Source of the DNA: Halichoerus grypus
Lineage: Eukaryota > Chordata > Mammalia > Carnivora > Phocidae
DNA length: 64,000 nt
Direction of reading: 5' to 3'
NCBI RefSeq assembly: GCF_964656455.1
Contig: NC_135726.1
Span: 1,498,001 to 1,562,000 of the forward strand
This document shows positions 32,151 through 43,659 of this stretch, in pieces. The position numbers and the translations under genes are program-made. Position 1 is the first letter of the stretch, and each line of letters opens with the position of its first letter. A model generated the notes under the pieces. It ran no database searches and was not told where the DNA came from. It saw only the letters and a program-made list of their open reading frames with translations.

Positions 32151-33349
32151 CATGGGAACAGGACTCCAGGCCAGGCCGCCGGAGGGACCCGTGCACACAC
32201 ATGTATCCCTCGGAGCTCCACAGACTGCACCAGGCAGGCGCTGGTCTCATGCCCCCGTGACGGGCAGCGTGGAGGGAGCGGCCAGCCTGACTTGCAGTGG
32301 CCGCGGGCCCCGCGAGGGAATGATCAAGGAGGCAGGAGCTGCAGTTCTTCCCGGAGGTCAGGCCGAGCGAGGACGGAGAGACCCCAGGCCTGCGCACCCT
32401 CCCAGCTCGAAGCGAGAGCCGGTGGCAGGCTGCGTTGCCACAGGGGGCCCGAGCCAGCTGAAGTCATCCCAAGGCCGGGCTCAGAGGATAATTTCCAAAA
32501 CACGTGGCCGGGAGTGACTATGAAGCTTCGGGACTCCAGGCCGTGATGCAAAACAGATGGAGAGGCCGAGGCGTCCTTCCACGCCGACGGCCCCCGCGGG
32601 GCACAGAGCGAGCACCACTGTCCTCAGCTCCCCTGAAGATGGAGGGAGGGGCATCATGCAGCGCCCCACCCGGCCCAGGGCCCCAGGTCGCCCCAGGAGG
32701 TCACCAGGATAGATCCTGACCCCCTTGGGTGTGTCTGGGGGTGAAGGGGCTCTTGCCATCAGCAGTGGACGGGACAACGGCCAGGCCCCTGTCCTGCATC
32801 CCTCTCCCAGAGCGGGCAGACAGCGACGCCCCATGCAGACCACCCTGCCTGTGGGTCTGCCTTCCCGCGCCCCCACGAACACTCTGCACGGACACACGCA
32901 CACTGGCCCGCCCGGCCTCCTCAGTTTGCACAACGCCCGAGCAGAGGGGCCTCTGATGCATGCTCAGAATTGTGCCAACGTGAACTCACACCTGCTGTGT
33001 TGCCTAGGAGTGAGAAGGCCCAGGGAGGGGCAGCCGGGGAAGGACCCTTGTGCAGGAAGGGCAAGCGAGAGGAACCGACCGCCTCCGTCCGTGTCTGGAC
33101 AGGCTCACTGCTCAGAGGATGCTCCAAGTCTTTGTTCTGTTTTGCCTTCTTTTGCTCTGCTTTCCATTTGTCAACAGTCTCTGGCTGAGCAAAGCGGTCA
33201 GTGGGGGTACGAGTGAGCATCAACCTCTCCCTCTAGGAGAAGGCAGACCTCGGGGTGGCGCTGGTGCAGCCCCCAGCACAGCCCCCTGCCACGCCGCCCG
33301 GCTCCCCACGACGGGTGTCTGAGCTCAATGTGAATCTCTCCGTGTGACT
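32151..33349. other. GC-rich intergenic, nothing recognised
   Basis: Overlapping chance frames on both strands, up to 191 codons. CpG density rises towards 33300. Confidence 0.5.
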
Positions 33350-33720
33350 TCTGCCGCCAGAAACACGGGCGGACAGGCAGCCGCCGCACCGAGCAGGGAC
33401 AGGGCGCGCACCGAGCAGGGACAGGGCGCACCCCGAGCTTGACAGCCGCCCCCTGCCGCCAGCGCCAGCGCCCCCCCCCGGCGGCCACCCCCCCCCCCCG
33501 GCCCGCATGCCCCGCGATCCCGGCGAGCCAGGCCGTGTTTACTGCGGTGCTTATGCGTTTGACCCCTGAACGCGCGCGAAGCCGGGCTGCCGTCCTACCA
33601 GGCTCCCGTGCGTACGCGTCACCCATGGGGCGCTTGTTCCCCCCGCGAACGCTGAGGGGCATGTCGGCGGACTCTGCGTGGCGCAAATTTTTAGGAACAC
33701 ATCTGTCATGCTGAACTATC
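33350..33720. promoter_or_regulatory. CpG-rich segment, outer part of CpG island
   Basis: Dense CpG with two C-rich runs around 33469-33500, a 22-bp direct duplication at 33386-33429, and CpG-rich sequence to 33680. It could be a separate small island or the shoulder of the stronger one at 34.2-35.5 kb. Confidence 0.5.
33386..33429 (+). repeat. Two perfect copies of a 22-bp unit
   Basis: The unit begins 'gcaccgagcagggacaggg'. Copies start at 33386 and 33408 and are identical, so the duplication is recent or homogenised. Confidence 0.95.
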
Positions 33721-33970
33721 CATACTCGTGTGATGTGTGAGTTCTCCAGAGAACACCCTTGGCTACGGTGAGGCCCCCGGGGCTTCCCTCCATCACCCCT
33801 GGGCCCCTGCCCCGCGGGTGGGGGTGGGGCAGACCAGGCTCCCTGTTCCGGAGACACAGGTTTGCCACCTGTGTGGCTGGCCACGTGGACTCTGTATGAC
33901 CGACAGGCAGGGGCAGGGCTGCGCCAGGGTCTGCAGGAAGATGCCGCCAACCACACGTCTATTCAGGCCT

Positions 33971-34050
33971 TTTAAAAAATTTGTTGAAGTCACGTCTGCG
34001 CCCCACGCGGGGCTCCAACTCACGACCCCACTGAGCCAGCCGGACGCCCC
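33971..34050 (-). mobile_element. Short Can-SINE fragment (antisense)
   Basis: 'cccacgcggggctccaactc' (34002-34021) and 'cactgagccagccggacgcc' (34029-34048) are antisense to the SINE body and head. The CT-rich 3' part is absent, as in the copies at 47.6 and 57.7 kb. It is more diverged than the long-type SINEs. Confidence 0.8.
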
Positions 34051-34229
34051 CACACGGTGCTGTGAATCCAGATGGAGACAAAGCCACAACAATCCCTTGC
34101 TGCCACACAACAGGATTTTGAGGACAAATAGGAATCCAGCCCCAAACTGGCCGCTTTCTCAAAGCAAAGGCTTGCGGACCCCCCGGAGTGACTTCCACGG
34201 CTGGTCAAGGAACTCCGTCCACTGAACAC

Positions 34230-35480
34230 GAATTCACTCACCCCCGCCGGAGTCCTGCGCACACTGGCCCCCGAGCCGGAGCGGGACGAGGCCCACACTC
34301 GGGCGCTGGCTTCGAGTCACGTGGGACGGGTCGTCCGCGCGCAGAGCGCAGGCGCAGATGGGGCGGCTCCCGGGGCACCGAGGGAGGGGCGGGACGAGCA
34401 GCCGCGTCCTCGGCCCGCGCCAGGCCCTCGGGCAGCCGAGCGACAAGCTTCGCCCCGGGAGACCCTCACCGTAAGAGGGGGCTGGCGCCCCGCGCGACTG
34501 GGCACAGCGCCCGCGGCCCCGCTGCGGCCTGACCCGGCTTCTCTCACCTGAGTGAACGCCTCGGGCACCTCGGCCTCTATCGGCAATTCCGGATTATCTT
34601 CATTAACTCGTTCCCCTTACGGGCAACCTTTACGCCAGACTTAAAGCCCGGCAGCCTTCTTAGAAGCGGGTCCACCTCCGGGTGCAAGAAGCGCGGGAAG
34701 CTGAAGCTTCGCTCGGCGCTTTGCCTCGAACGAGGCGCGGGCTTTCCCAGAGCAGCTGGCGACGCCCGGCTCCGCCCCCGCCGTCTGTGCGCACGCTCCG
34801 GCCGCACACGTGGGCGGGCTCACGGCGAGGGGGCGGAGCGGGGGTCCTCGCCCCGCCCCCGGCAGGTGAGGACGCGCCCGCAGCGAACTCCTGCCTCACG
34901 GCTGGACGGAGACCGCGACGGGCGGAAGCAGAAACCCTGAGTCTACGGGGAAGCTGCTCCCGCCTGGGCTGGGGCCTCACACCGGCACCGGGGCTCCGGA
35001 GCTCCGGATCCTACGGACGGGGAGGGCTTCCGGAGAGTTCCGGCCGGCGCGTCGGGGGCGGCGGCCGTGCCACTTCGTGGGGCACCCATTTCGTGTGTGG
35101 GTTGGAGGGTCAGGTCGGCAGAAAGAAATCCAGCTGCTCAGTTACTTGAAACATTATTTTCGTAGCTTAAACAATACGGCTCTACCCTGGGAGCCTGTGC
35201 AGGACTTCAAAGAAAGCCGGCGCCCCGGTCGCCGCAGGGGTCACGCCCCGGTCGCCGCAGGGGTCATGCCACGGCCGCGTGCGCGGGCCCTCCCGGGGGC
35301 GTGGGCGGTAGCGACCCTGGGCGCCGGAGGGAGCCAGCCCCGCGCTTCCGGAACACACGGCGAGTGACCCAGCCAGCGTCCTGCCCACGGGTTCTGGGGC
35401 GCGTGCCTGGCGCAGGCGTTCACAGTCCCCTCTGGCGTCCGGCGTGGCACAGCTCCTGTGAGACACCGCCATCCGAGGGC
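34230..35480. promoter_or_regulatory. Strong CpG island, candidate (bidirectional) promoter
   Basis: Counting by eye, 34261-34500 holds about 34 CG dinucleotides in 240 bases, about the number expected with no CpG depletion. GC boxes are at 34386-34393, 34772-34783, 34829-34837 and 34851-34860, and E-boxes CACGTG at 34318-34323 and 34806-34811. A good splice donor CAG|GTGAGG points right (exon end 34865) and another CAG|GTGAGA points left (exon end 34548). The 317 bp between them holds several of the GC boxes. No convincing coding start was found, so a first exon would be non-coding or the transcript a lncRNA. Confidence 0.6.
35221..35266 (+). repeat. Two perfect copies of a 23-bp unit
   Basis: The unit begins 'cgccccggtcgccgcagggg'. 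Copies start at 35221 and 35244 without a mismatch. It lies inside the CpG island. Confidence 0.95.
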
Positions 35481-35919
35481 GGCGGGAGAAAACGCCTGGT
35501 CGTTTCGGGGGGAGAGCCGCTTCAAGCAAGGAGGTCCTCCTCAGCGTGGTTCTGTTTGTCGCCACATCCAAGCGTAGAATCCGCGGCCTGAATACGTCTG
35601 GTGCGCCCAGCGTGCACGGCGGCCACCCAGGGGGACACTCGGTCCTCCCCGCTCCGTGAACCGTCACCGCTGTGTCCGGACACCCCCGCGACTTAGCGCA
35701 ACAGACGCGCCGAAACTAAACTTGCCGTCACGGCTGCAAATGGCACTGTCAGAGTCGAGTGGGTCCACAGGAAGTAACCCTACGAATACGAGCCGTGCAC
35801 ACGATGGCGCTGCTGAGTCAGCGGGTCCTGAGGGCAGCTGGGGCCGTCGCTGAAGGCCACCAGACGCCGAGGCAGAAAGTCGCTCCGAGTCAGAGGCCCT
35901 CAGAAGTAAAGGAGGAGAG
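35481..35919. other. CpG-rich flank, nothing recognised
   Basis: CpG density falls gradually here. No element was identified before the L1 relic. Confidence 0.45.
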
Positions 35920-37650
35920 ATGTTTGCGTATTCACGTTACTCTGACCCCAGAACCAGACGACGTCCCGTGAAAACAAGACCAGAACCTCATAAGCACGAT
36001 GCCAACTTCCCAACAACGAGCAGCCACATCGATTCCAGCAGCATGTGAAAATGGCAGGATGCCGTTACCAAGCGGGGGTCCGTCCCAGCAAGGGAAGGTG
36101 ACTCAGCAGCTGAAAACCAGCCAGGGTCACTCGCCCCACAAATGGAAAACGGGAGAAAAAGTATGAGATCCTCTCAAGAGGTCCGGTGAAAGCTTCTGAC
36201 AAAACTGAGCCTCCAAATATGACAAAAACTCCGAGCAAGTCTGGGAGAGAAGAAAACCCCCCGATCAGTGCCATCCTCGGTGCGGAGATGGTGCCCGTCC
36301 CTCGAAGATGAGGCACACGGCCCAATGTCTGCGCTCCGCACTTTCATGTTACGATGTGCTGGGGTCTCAGCCCGTGTAAAAACAGACCTTACAAACCTGT
36401 ACTCACAGACAATGGGAACATCTACCTAGATAATCCCAAGGAATTACAGGGGAAAAAAAAAAGTAAATAAGCAGGTCTCAGGATAAAGGTCAATCTCAAA
36501 AATCAGTTGTATCTCTCTGTATCTGCACAAGCGATTGGAAATTGAGAAAAAATTTAAGTATCATGTACAGTAGAAGCGTAAAATGCGTAGGGATGAATTC
36601 GACAGAATAAGGGCCAGGCCCAGCGATGAAAACCGCCGCACAATGCAGACAGAAACGGCAGGACACGTAAATGAAGCAAGAAGGGAACTCTGTGTGGATC
36701 AGAGCAGTCGACACAGTGAGACATGACTCCTCCCAGGCTGGTCAACAGGTTTGAGGACAAGCAGGTTGTTTTGGTGGAAACTGGAAGGCCAGTTGTAAAA
36801 TTCATATGGTAATACAAAGGATCTGTCATCGCCAAAGTTATTTTTTTTTAAGATGTTATTTATTTATTTGTCAGAGAGAACGTACAAGCAGGGGGAGTGG
36901 CAGGCAGAGGGAGAGGGAGAAGGAGACTCCCCACTAAGGGGGGAGCCCGATGCGGGACTTGATCCCAGGACCCTGGGATCATGACCTGAGCCGAAGGCAG
37001 ATGCTTCAGCGAATGAGCCACCCAGGCGTCCTGAAGAACAGCTTTTTAAACAAACAGTAGGGACATAACTGCAAGTCCATACGAAGAAAAATATGAATCT
37101 CAACCCCTACTTCAGACCAGACACGACGATGATCCTGAAATGGATCATAGATCTACATGGAAAAGCTTAATTTATAAAACTTCTGGAAGAAAACACTAGA
37201 AAAATTACTCATGACCTTGGGATGGACACACAGTTCTTGGAGAGGACACAAAATAGCTTGAGCCATAAAAAACTGATAAACTGAACATCATAAACTTCTG
37301 TTCTTCAGGAGACATGATTAAGAAAATGAAGAAACCACAGACGAGGAGAAAATATTCACCAAACACATATTTCTTGGAGGACGTGTGTCCAGACCATATT
37401 TAAAAGCTCTCAAAACTCAGTAACAAACACAAATACCCCAATAAAAAGGGAAGAAAAGAAGTAGACACTTCCTTGAAGATTGCAGACAAGCACACGAGCA
37501 GATGCTCAAAATCATTAGCCACGAGGAAGATGAAAATTGAAACCATAAGACGCCGCCGATGCACACCTATCGGAATGGCTAAAACCGCGTTCCAACAAAC
37601 TGACAATACCAGGGGCCGGCGAGGGTGCTGGACAGCCCGCAGCACCAGGG
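35920..37650 (+). mobile_element. Long L1 ORF2 relic, split by a SINE
   Basis: Consecutive ORF2 blocks appear in order. 'cccagaaccagacgacgtcc' (35947-35966) and 'aaaatcagttgtatctctct' (36499-36518) mark the reverse transcriptase part, and 'gaaaattcatatggtaatac' is matched near 36796-36815. 'atgaatctcaacccctactt' (37092-37111), 'aatggatcatagatctacat' (37138-37157) and 'tcagatgctcaaaatcatta' at 37498-37517 mark the C-terminal part. Stops and indels are frequent. GC-biased substitutions have created many CpG in the first 450 bp. Confidence 0.85.
36838..37032 (-). mobile_element. Can-SINE nested in L1 (antisense)
   Basis: The antisense tail 'tttttttttaagatgttatt' is followed by a GA-rich tract, 'gggatcatgacctgagccga' (36984-37003) and the antisense head 'gaatgagccacccaggcgtc' (37012-37031). 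It interrupts L1 ORF2 sequence that continues on both sides. Confidence 0.95.
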
Positions 37651-38339
37651 CCGGGTGACAAATGAAACTTGTCCAGACTCATCAACACGCAAAAATCAAA
37701 TGATTAAAAGTATTTAACACGAGAAAAATAAAAGTAAGACAATTAGAATTTGAAAAGACACAGGGACACCTCGAAGGACCAACCCCCACCCCCGCCCCGC
37801 GCAGCCGATGACGGCACCTTCCAGTGTGAAAGACACAGCGACCGAGATAGAGAGAAGCATGCAAATCCGAGACCAAACCCTCGCGCTCAGGTGTGCCTGG
37901 CTTTTCGGAGCTTGCTGGCTCACCAGGATAAAGGCCTGGTTTCCCCTCCCCACTTTACTTACCGTTTACTAGGCCCAAACGGGACCCCATATGAACTAGG
38001 CAAATCCTTCTCTGTGCAGAACCAGAGCTGAGAAGGACGGACTCAGACAGACACGGGCGCGCGAGCCCCCACGCCACTTTGGCTGCGGCTCGGAGACCAG
38101 CGGGGCCTTCGCAGGGGATCGGGCAATGACGTCCCAGCCTGCCGCTCAATCCAGGCTGGACTTGGCCTCCAGTACTCAGGTAGCAGGGGCGCGGTGGGCA
38201 TGAGAGGGGCTGACAGCGGCACAGCGGGGCCCCCAGGCTGTTGTTTCTACGTCTGTGCAGCTCTGAAAACGGGAGGCACATCACTGTGAGGAGGATCGAA
38301 GAGACTCGCCATCTCTACACATTTAACTCCAACAGCCGG
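37651..38339. other. Intergenic, nothing recognised
   Basis: 37660-37750 is AT-rich and may be a decayed end of the preceding L1. The rest is unique. Confidence 0.45.
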
Positions 38340-38760
38340 TGGGCTGAGAAAGGAGAGGCATATTTTGATGAAACAAATCCTGAATTATAAAGAGTAAGCT
38401 TGACCCAGACAGGGACCGCGTGTTAATATTTACATTGTTACATCAGAACCGTGTAATGTGGTCTTGCAACTGCTTTGCCAATTAGGGATCAGGAAGGCAA
38501 CAGACAAAATGATTTATTATTCTCAGGTCACTGGAGTAAAATAGATATGCCTAACTATTTGTGGGATCTCACCTACTTGCTCTCGCGCAGGCGTTCAGAT
38601 TGAAAATGCAAGCCGCATCATCACCTTCTGGCTGGATGCTAAGAGCCGTGGGACCAAAGCTGAACTCCTTTCAAGGACGATGTCATGTCTCTGATCATGT
38701 CATTCTGAATGTTGGGTGCATTTGCCCATCCAATGGCCATAATCAATAGTTTTGAAATTT
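38340..38760. promoter_or_regulatory. Candidate conserved non-coding element
   Basis: A block of clearly lower GC with little CpG lies between GC-rich flanks. It has homeodomain- and CCAAT-like words ('tttgccaattagggatc' near 38472, 'catccaatggccataatcaa' at 38727-38746). No repeat family fits. An acceptor-like 'cttgctctcgcgcag' ends at 38590, but the downstream frame matches nothing known. Function is inference. Confidence 0.3.
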
Positions 38761-38805
38761 TCAGCCCGTGCAATCGTTTGGCTGCATCAGCTTAGTTTCT
38801 ATCTT

Positions 38806-38895
38806 CGGTCTGACTTTGGATAAATCACTTAAATTGTCTATCTTTTTTTTTTTTTTAAGTCTGTACAGTAGGGTTAACCTCTTAGAGGGTCTTCA
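38806..38895 (-). mobile_element. MIR SINE
   Basis: 'tctgactttggataaatcac' (38809-38828) and 'ttaaattgtctatcttt' reproduce the antisense MIR core (ctgaccttgggcaagtcac, ttaacctctctgagcc). A run of 14 T at 38843-38856 lies inside. Confidence 0.7.
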
Positions 38896-40019
38896 CCAGC
38901 ATCGGGGTCCGAGGAAGGCAGGCACAGTGCAGACCCTACAGGTGTGCATTTGCGTCCCATCAAGGGAGGGAGGGAACAAGACCTCGCGCACTGTGGGACA
39001 GAGAAGTCATTTCCAGAGCCTCAAAAATCAAAAACCCCTGTGGCTGAAGGTCCAAGAAAGACCACCCCCCACCCCCAGCCTCAACGAGGTGCTCGGGCCT
39101 GGCTCTCCTGCTGCTCTGGGCCAGGCTGCTCCCCGCCAGAACCAGGTCCGGGCTCCGCACCCTGCCGTCTGCCCTCCAACTGCCTCCCGTTCGCATTTTC
39201 CGGCAGCGTTCTGTGCCTTCTGCCCACCGGAGCCAACTCGGAGAGGGAGCATGGGAACCATGTGTCCTCGTCCGCGCGGCCCACCCTGGGGCGGTGGTGA
39301 CTCACGGCTTTGGGGTGGGGACCCGAGCACCCCGAGCCCAGCTGGGCGCTGGCAGACGGAGGGCGGCGCCTTCCCAGGCTCTCTCTCCCACCTCCGCTCA
39401 GCTGCCAGCAGCTTGCAGACTGGGGACACAGGCCTCCAACCCCCGCTGCCCGCCCTGAGTTTTCAGGTGCTGGTAATAAAGGTCCAACCACGTCCCCAGC
39501 TGCCTGTGGTTCTGGGGAGAGCCACCTCGCTTCCTTTCCCAGCCCTGCAGCTAATGATGCCTCCCTAAAGGGCCCGATGACATCACCGTGTGAAACGAAA
39601 ACAAAGCTTCCAGGCACAGATGAATTTTCCGTCTGCCATTTCTGTAACGTGCACCAAGCAGGAGGGCCCGGGAGCTCCTTCGCGACCTGGAGGGAGCGAG
39701 CAAGAACTCCGAGGCACAGCCAGGAAGGGCCTCCCTCTCCTGGGCCAGTGCGGGATCCTTAGAAGACTGTTCAGTGCTTGGAACAACCTGGGCTGATAGA
39801 CGCTCTCTGGAACCAGGGGAAGGTGGAGAGTGGGCCTGCACCGCTTCCCCACCTGCCGTGGGCACGTCCACCCGCGGGGAAGCACTCAGACGTCAGCCTC
39901 TCTGTCCAGACTCCCACGCGGGCAGGGGCACAGCAGATCCAGCCCCTGGTCCCCCCTCCCTCCCAGAAGAGCCGGCTTTCCATGCTGGGAGGGGTTTGGT
40001 CCGAACAGGCTCTGCTCCT

Positions 40020-40040
40020 CCCCCCCCCCCCCCCCCCCCC
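40020..40040 (+). repeat. Homopolymer run of 21 C
   Basis: An uninterrupted C run (G on the minus strand). Such runs are prone to length polymorphism and to sequencing or assembly error. Confidence 0.95.
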
Positions 40041-40128
40041 GTCCACCAGGCCAGAGGGCCATCTGGGTGGAGCTCAGAACGAGCCCCAGATGTCCATCCT
40101 CTGCACTCATGGGCGAGCCGTCCTCCCT

Positions 40129-40149
40129 ACTCACACTCACACTCACACT
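40129..40149 (+). repeat. ACACTC simple repeat
   Basis: About 3.5 hexamer units. Confidence 0.85.
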
Positions 40150-41689
40150 GTCCTAACAAACTTAGACTAGGGTGTTTTTCAAAGTGCTCCCCGCGTCCCA
40201 GGAGAGTGGGGAAGCAGCAAGAGGAGGGGCCCTGACTGCCAGGCCCCCGGCGACCCAGCGTCAGCCCTCATGGGTGGACGGCCACCTAGCAGGACACGGT
40301 TTCTGGCACCCGAGTCTCCGTCTCCTCAACCCTCCGTCCATGAAAACTTCATCTGAGCTGGTGGCCCCCGTAGCGCGCCGGACTCTCCCGACTCCTCATA
40401 AGGAGTCAGGGGCTCTGCTGAACCCTTGGGTACTCGGCACTCGGTTGCTCGGAGCGGTTGGCTTGGAACGGGGGTCGGCGCCCCGCGAAGCACAAGGCGT
40501 TCCTATGAGAGGCACTCACCAGTGGACAATGCGCTGCAGGCTGCTGAGCGCGCGGCCAGGGGTCGAGAGGGTTCTCGTCTGCAGACCAGGCTCCCGGCTG
40601 AGCCAGGAGCTGACGAGAAGCCACAGCCCCAGCTGCCATGGCCAGGGCCCCCAGACGCGCACACGCCTCACAGGGACCAGTTTCCACCAGGCCGCCCGAG
40701 GACTGGGAAAACGTCATGGCCACTCAGGAGAATGACAAGTGTCAGGAAAACTCGCAAAACACGTTGAAATGGGCAGAGAAAGGAAATGGTGGCCAAGTGT
40801 GCGGCCTGGCACTCTGCGTTTCCGTCTGGGGGTTGTTCCACAAGCTACGGGACCGGGTAGTGGTGGGTCCTGTCCACAGAGGGGCCAACGGGCGGTGTCT
40901 GCACCCACAGGCCGACCTTGGGTCTCTGCAAATTCCTGCCAGAATTCCTTAGGGGAGCCCTGGAATCTCCTTGAAACGCTCGCAGCGTCTTACGGATTCT
41001 CTCATTAGATCTTGGGTTACTTAGAACATTTGACGTGTGTGCATTCTGTATCGGCTTAAGTCAGAATGTTCTTTTAAACAGGATCCTTCTCCATCAGGTC
41101 GGCCCGCTCTACTCCCCGGGCACAGGAGAGTGAGCCTCTCGGCGCGTTGGCGAACTCCCTAACGTCTCGTCTACTCAACCTCCGCGCTTCAGATGAGGAA
41201 GCTGGAGTTTTGCTCATGTGGGATTAAGGAGACGAGGGACCAAACCAGCAGACTCTGCTCCTAATCCCATCACGGGCCCCTCTGCCACGCCTCCGCCTGA
41301 GTGCACCAACACTGCGGTCCTTCTCTGACAGGAGGCTCCACCCAAAGGCCTTCGCTCTGCAGGGCCATGCTGGGAATAGAGGCCCCCAAGTGCCACCAAG
41401 TATTCGCGGAGAAACTACCGCCTTCAAAAGCTCTGGGGCAGCTTCTCAACATAGGGATGCAGGTGGGCAACTAACCATCCAGCCACAGAAAAAAAAATTC
41501 TGTATGTACAACTGGGAGAGGGAGGGAGGGAGGAGCAGAGACAAACCCCACGTCCCGTCTCTCAAGGCCTTGGGGGAGCTGTTTCCTCCCTGGATGTTTC
41601 CTGGCCTGCAGCTGAAATGCAGTTATGACACCCTCCTGGGCCCCTGCAGTATCCCCACACTTCAGCGAGTACAAACACCCCCAAGGATG

Positions 41690-41815
41690 GGGGTCTAAAT
41701 GCAGACTCCCGGGGTCTGCCCACAGAGATTCCAGACCTGAAAGTCTTGGGGGCGCCCAGCAATCTGCATTTTCGGTGGGCAGGCCCTGTGGTTTCTGAGA
41801 CAGTGCTCCCACCCG
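41690..41815 (+). mobile_element. MER5-type hAT DNA transposon fragment
   Basis: 'taaatgcagactcccggggt' (41696-41715), 'cccagcaatctgcattttcg' (41756-41775) and a 'gtggtttctgagac' block follow the MER5A order. Confidence 0.7.
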
Positions 41816-42649
41816 GCAGTGGGGGGCCGGAGGCCCATCCGCGGTCTGGGACACGAAGGGCTCCACACGAGGAGCCACTGAACTTGGGTAAGAAACAAAA
41901 TCGCATCTTCATTTTCACGACCCTTTGGCTAAAATGGAGCATCTCCAGCAAGTACAAATGTCGGCCCCAAAGCGCAGGAGAGGCGGCAGCGCCTGGTGCA
42001 GCCGCGGCCGACGTCACGGGTACCCTGCGCGTCCTGCACCACGCCGCGGGTACAGAGTGGCCTCGTGATCTCCGTGGAAGCATGTCAGTTGGCCTGATTG
42101 GCTTTATGGGGCATCTGTCCCACAGCAGAGCTGGGCTCCTCCCTACGTCCAGAATTCCGGTTTTATCTTGCAGGTCTGAAATCTTGACTCTGAGACGGGG
42201 CTGTGGCACCATAATGGTTAGGAAGCCCTGATCTGAGCAGGGAGCACCAGCAGCACTGATGCACGTGGCCCGCATGTGGCCCGCACGTGGCCCAGGAAGT
42301 GGACTTCTCAACAAGGAGGGAAAATCCCCTGGATGCTGCACCTGGGTGCAGCATGCCCTCAGCTGCCCTTCCGGAAGGTGGCTGACGTCGTGTGCAGGGT
42401 AGGCCCCTATCCCCGTACAAACACAGGAGCACGGAGAGGCTGACTGAGGGAGGGAGGGAACACGCAGTGAGATCCCGCTTCCTCACATCGTGGTCATGAC
42501 GCCTGGGGGAGGCGACCCACGGGGACAAGAAGATGCCATCCCGAAAGCCTCCCTGCTACTCAGAGAGTGATAACAGAGCTCACCTCCGATCAGGCTGAGG
42601 AGAGCAAGGGAGCTGCACGCCCCACGCAGCCTGTCGGAGCCCGTTGGGT
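41816..42649. other. Intergenic, nothing firm
   Basis: A CpG-rich patch lies at 41980-42070. A 259-codon minus frame at 41562-42341 crosses the MER5 fragment and is rejected. Confidence 0.5.
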
Positions 42650-42780
42650 CGGAGATGAGGGCCCAGAGAGGTTGAGGGGCTCACCCGAGGCCACACAGTA
42701 GGAAGTGCTGAAGCCAGGCCTCTCACCAGGTTCCAGGGCCCAAGTGGGCCAGTTCCCTCTCCAGTAAGCAGCTTTCTGTC
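42650..42780 (+). mobile_element. MIR SINE
   Basis: 'gatgagggcccagagaggtt' (42653-42672), 'cacccgaggccacacagtag' (42682-42701) and 'gaagccaggcctctcaccag' follow the MIR core. Confidence 0.75.
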
Positions 42781-43199
42781 TGGCAGATACACCGCAGGGC
42801 GTGCCCGTCCAGGCCCAGAGGGCTTCCCGAGGGCACGTGCCCCGGCTACCAAGGGAACCCGTCCCCAGGCCAGACCCAGCTGTCGGTCTCTTGACTGCTG
42901 CTGCCCGAGGGGCCGCACCTTCCCCGAGCCTGTGCGCGGGGGCCGCCGGGAGGAGCGGAGCCGAAAGCTTGGCTCAAGCCTAGAACCCTCGGGGCAGAAG
43001 CAAGCCGCCCCCACCGAGAGCTCTCACTGCACCACGCCAGCAGCAGCGTGGCCGTCTAGCTCCCGAGGCTAGGGGGACACCTTCTAGAGCTAGTGACCCG
43101 GAGTGCACGCAGACGTGTCCTCTAGCTGGAAGGGGGGAGATGAAGGAGTTCTGGGGGGTGGCAGCCGGTGCCAGCCAAGGCCCAGCGTGCCTGGTGCAT
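42781..43199. other. Intergenic, nothing recognised
   Basis: GC-rich unique sequence with moderate CpG around 42900-42970. Confidence 0.5.
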
Positions 43200-43318
43200 A
43201 CCCCGCTCTGCCACTTGCTAGCTACGTGATCTGGGGCAAGTGGCTGGACCTCTCTGTGCTTCACTTCCCCCTTCCGTGTTGGCACACAACAGGTGCTCAA
43301 TAAATACCCAGAGTGGAC
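43200..43318 (-). mobile_element. MIR SINE (antisense)
   Basis: 'gctctgccacttgctagcta' (43205-43224), 'tctggggcaagtggctggac' (43230-43249) and 'aacaggtgctcaataaatac' (43288-43307) are antisense MIR with a short internal deletion. Confidence 0.82.
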
Positions 43319-43659
43319 ACTGAGTATGCACCTTGGATGGGAACGCCCACCACAGAGGCCCTACGACCTTCAAAACACGCCCCCTCACCGTCCACACTGA
43401 CAACTTGACAGGTTACTCATCAATTAGCAAGACTCAGACACACTGAGTCCCCAAGGGAGCCCGGCGGGGTCAAGACCTTCGCGGGAAAGCCCCGTCACTA
43501 CCGTCTGGGGAGGAACTTGGAGCATGTGGCCTCTGTCTGAGCCTCAGAAGCCAGCCCTCCAGAGACTCCCGGTGACTCAGACACCAACTACTCAGTGACC
43601 TCGGTCACCTCTCCAAGCTAAACAAGGATGAAAGAGACAAAGTAAGAATTTGTGGCGCT
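43319..43659. other. Intergenic, nothing recognised
   Basis: Unique sequence between a MIR and an L1. Confidence 0.5.

Larger units (their letters stand above)
38896..41689. other. GC-rich intergenic, simple repeats only
   Basis: It contains the 21-base C run at 40020-40040 and an ACACTC repeat at 40129-40149. Frames of up to 266 codons (38768-39568 plus) overlap minus-strand frames of similar length and cross the MIR. None has a domain. Confidence 0.55.

Noticed and set aside
34577..34807. Coding first exon on the minus strand in the CpG island
   Set aside because: The open frame stops at 34577, before the donor at 34548, and the frame that does reach the donor has no ATG start.
39440..39500. 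Gene 3' end with AATAAA at about 39475
   Set aside because: A single AATAAA with a GT-rich downstream stretch, but no exon, frame or transcript evidence upstream.
41562..42341. 259-codon minus-strand frame
   Set aside because: Crosses a MER5-type transposon fragment and has no domain.
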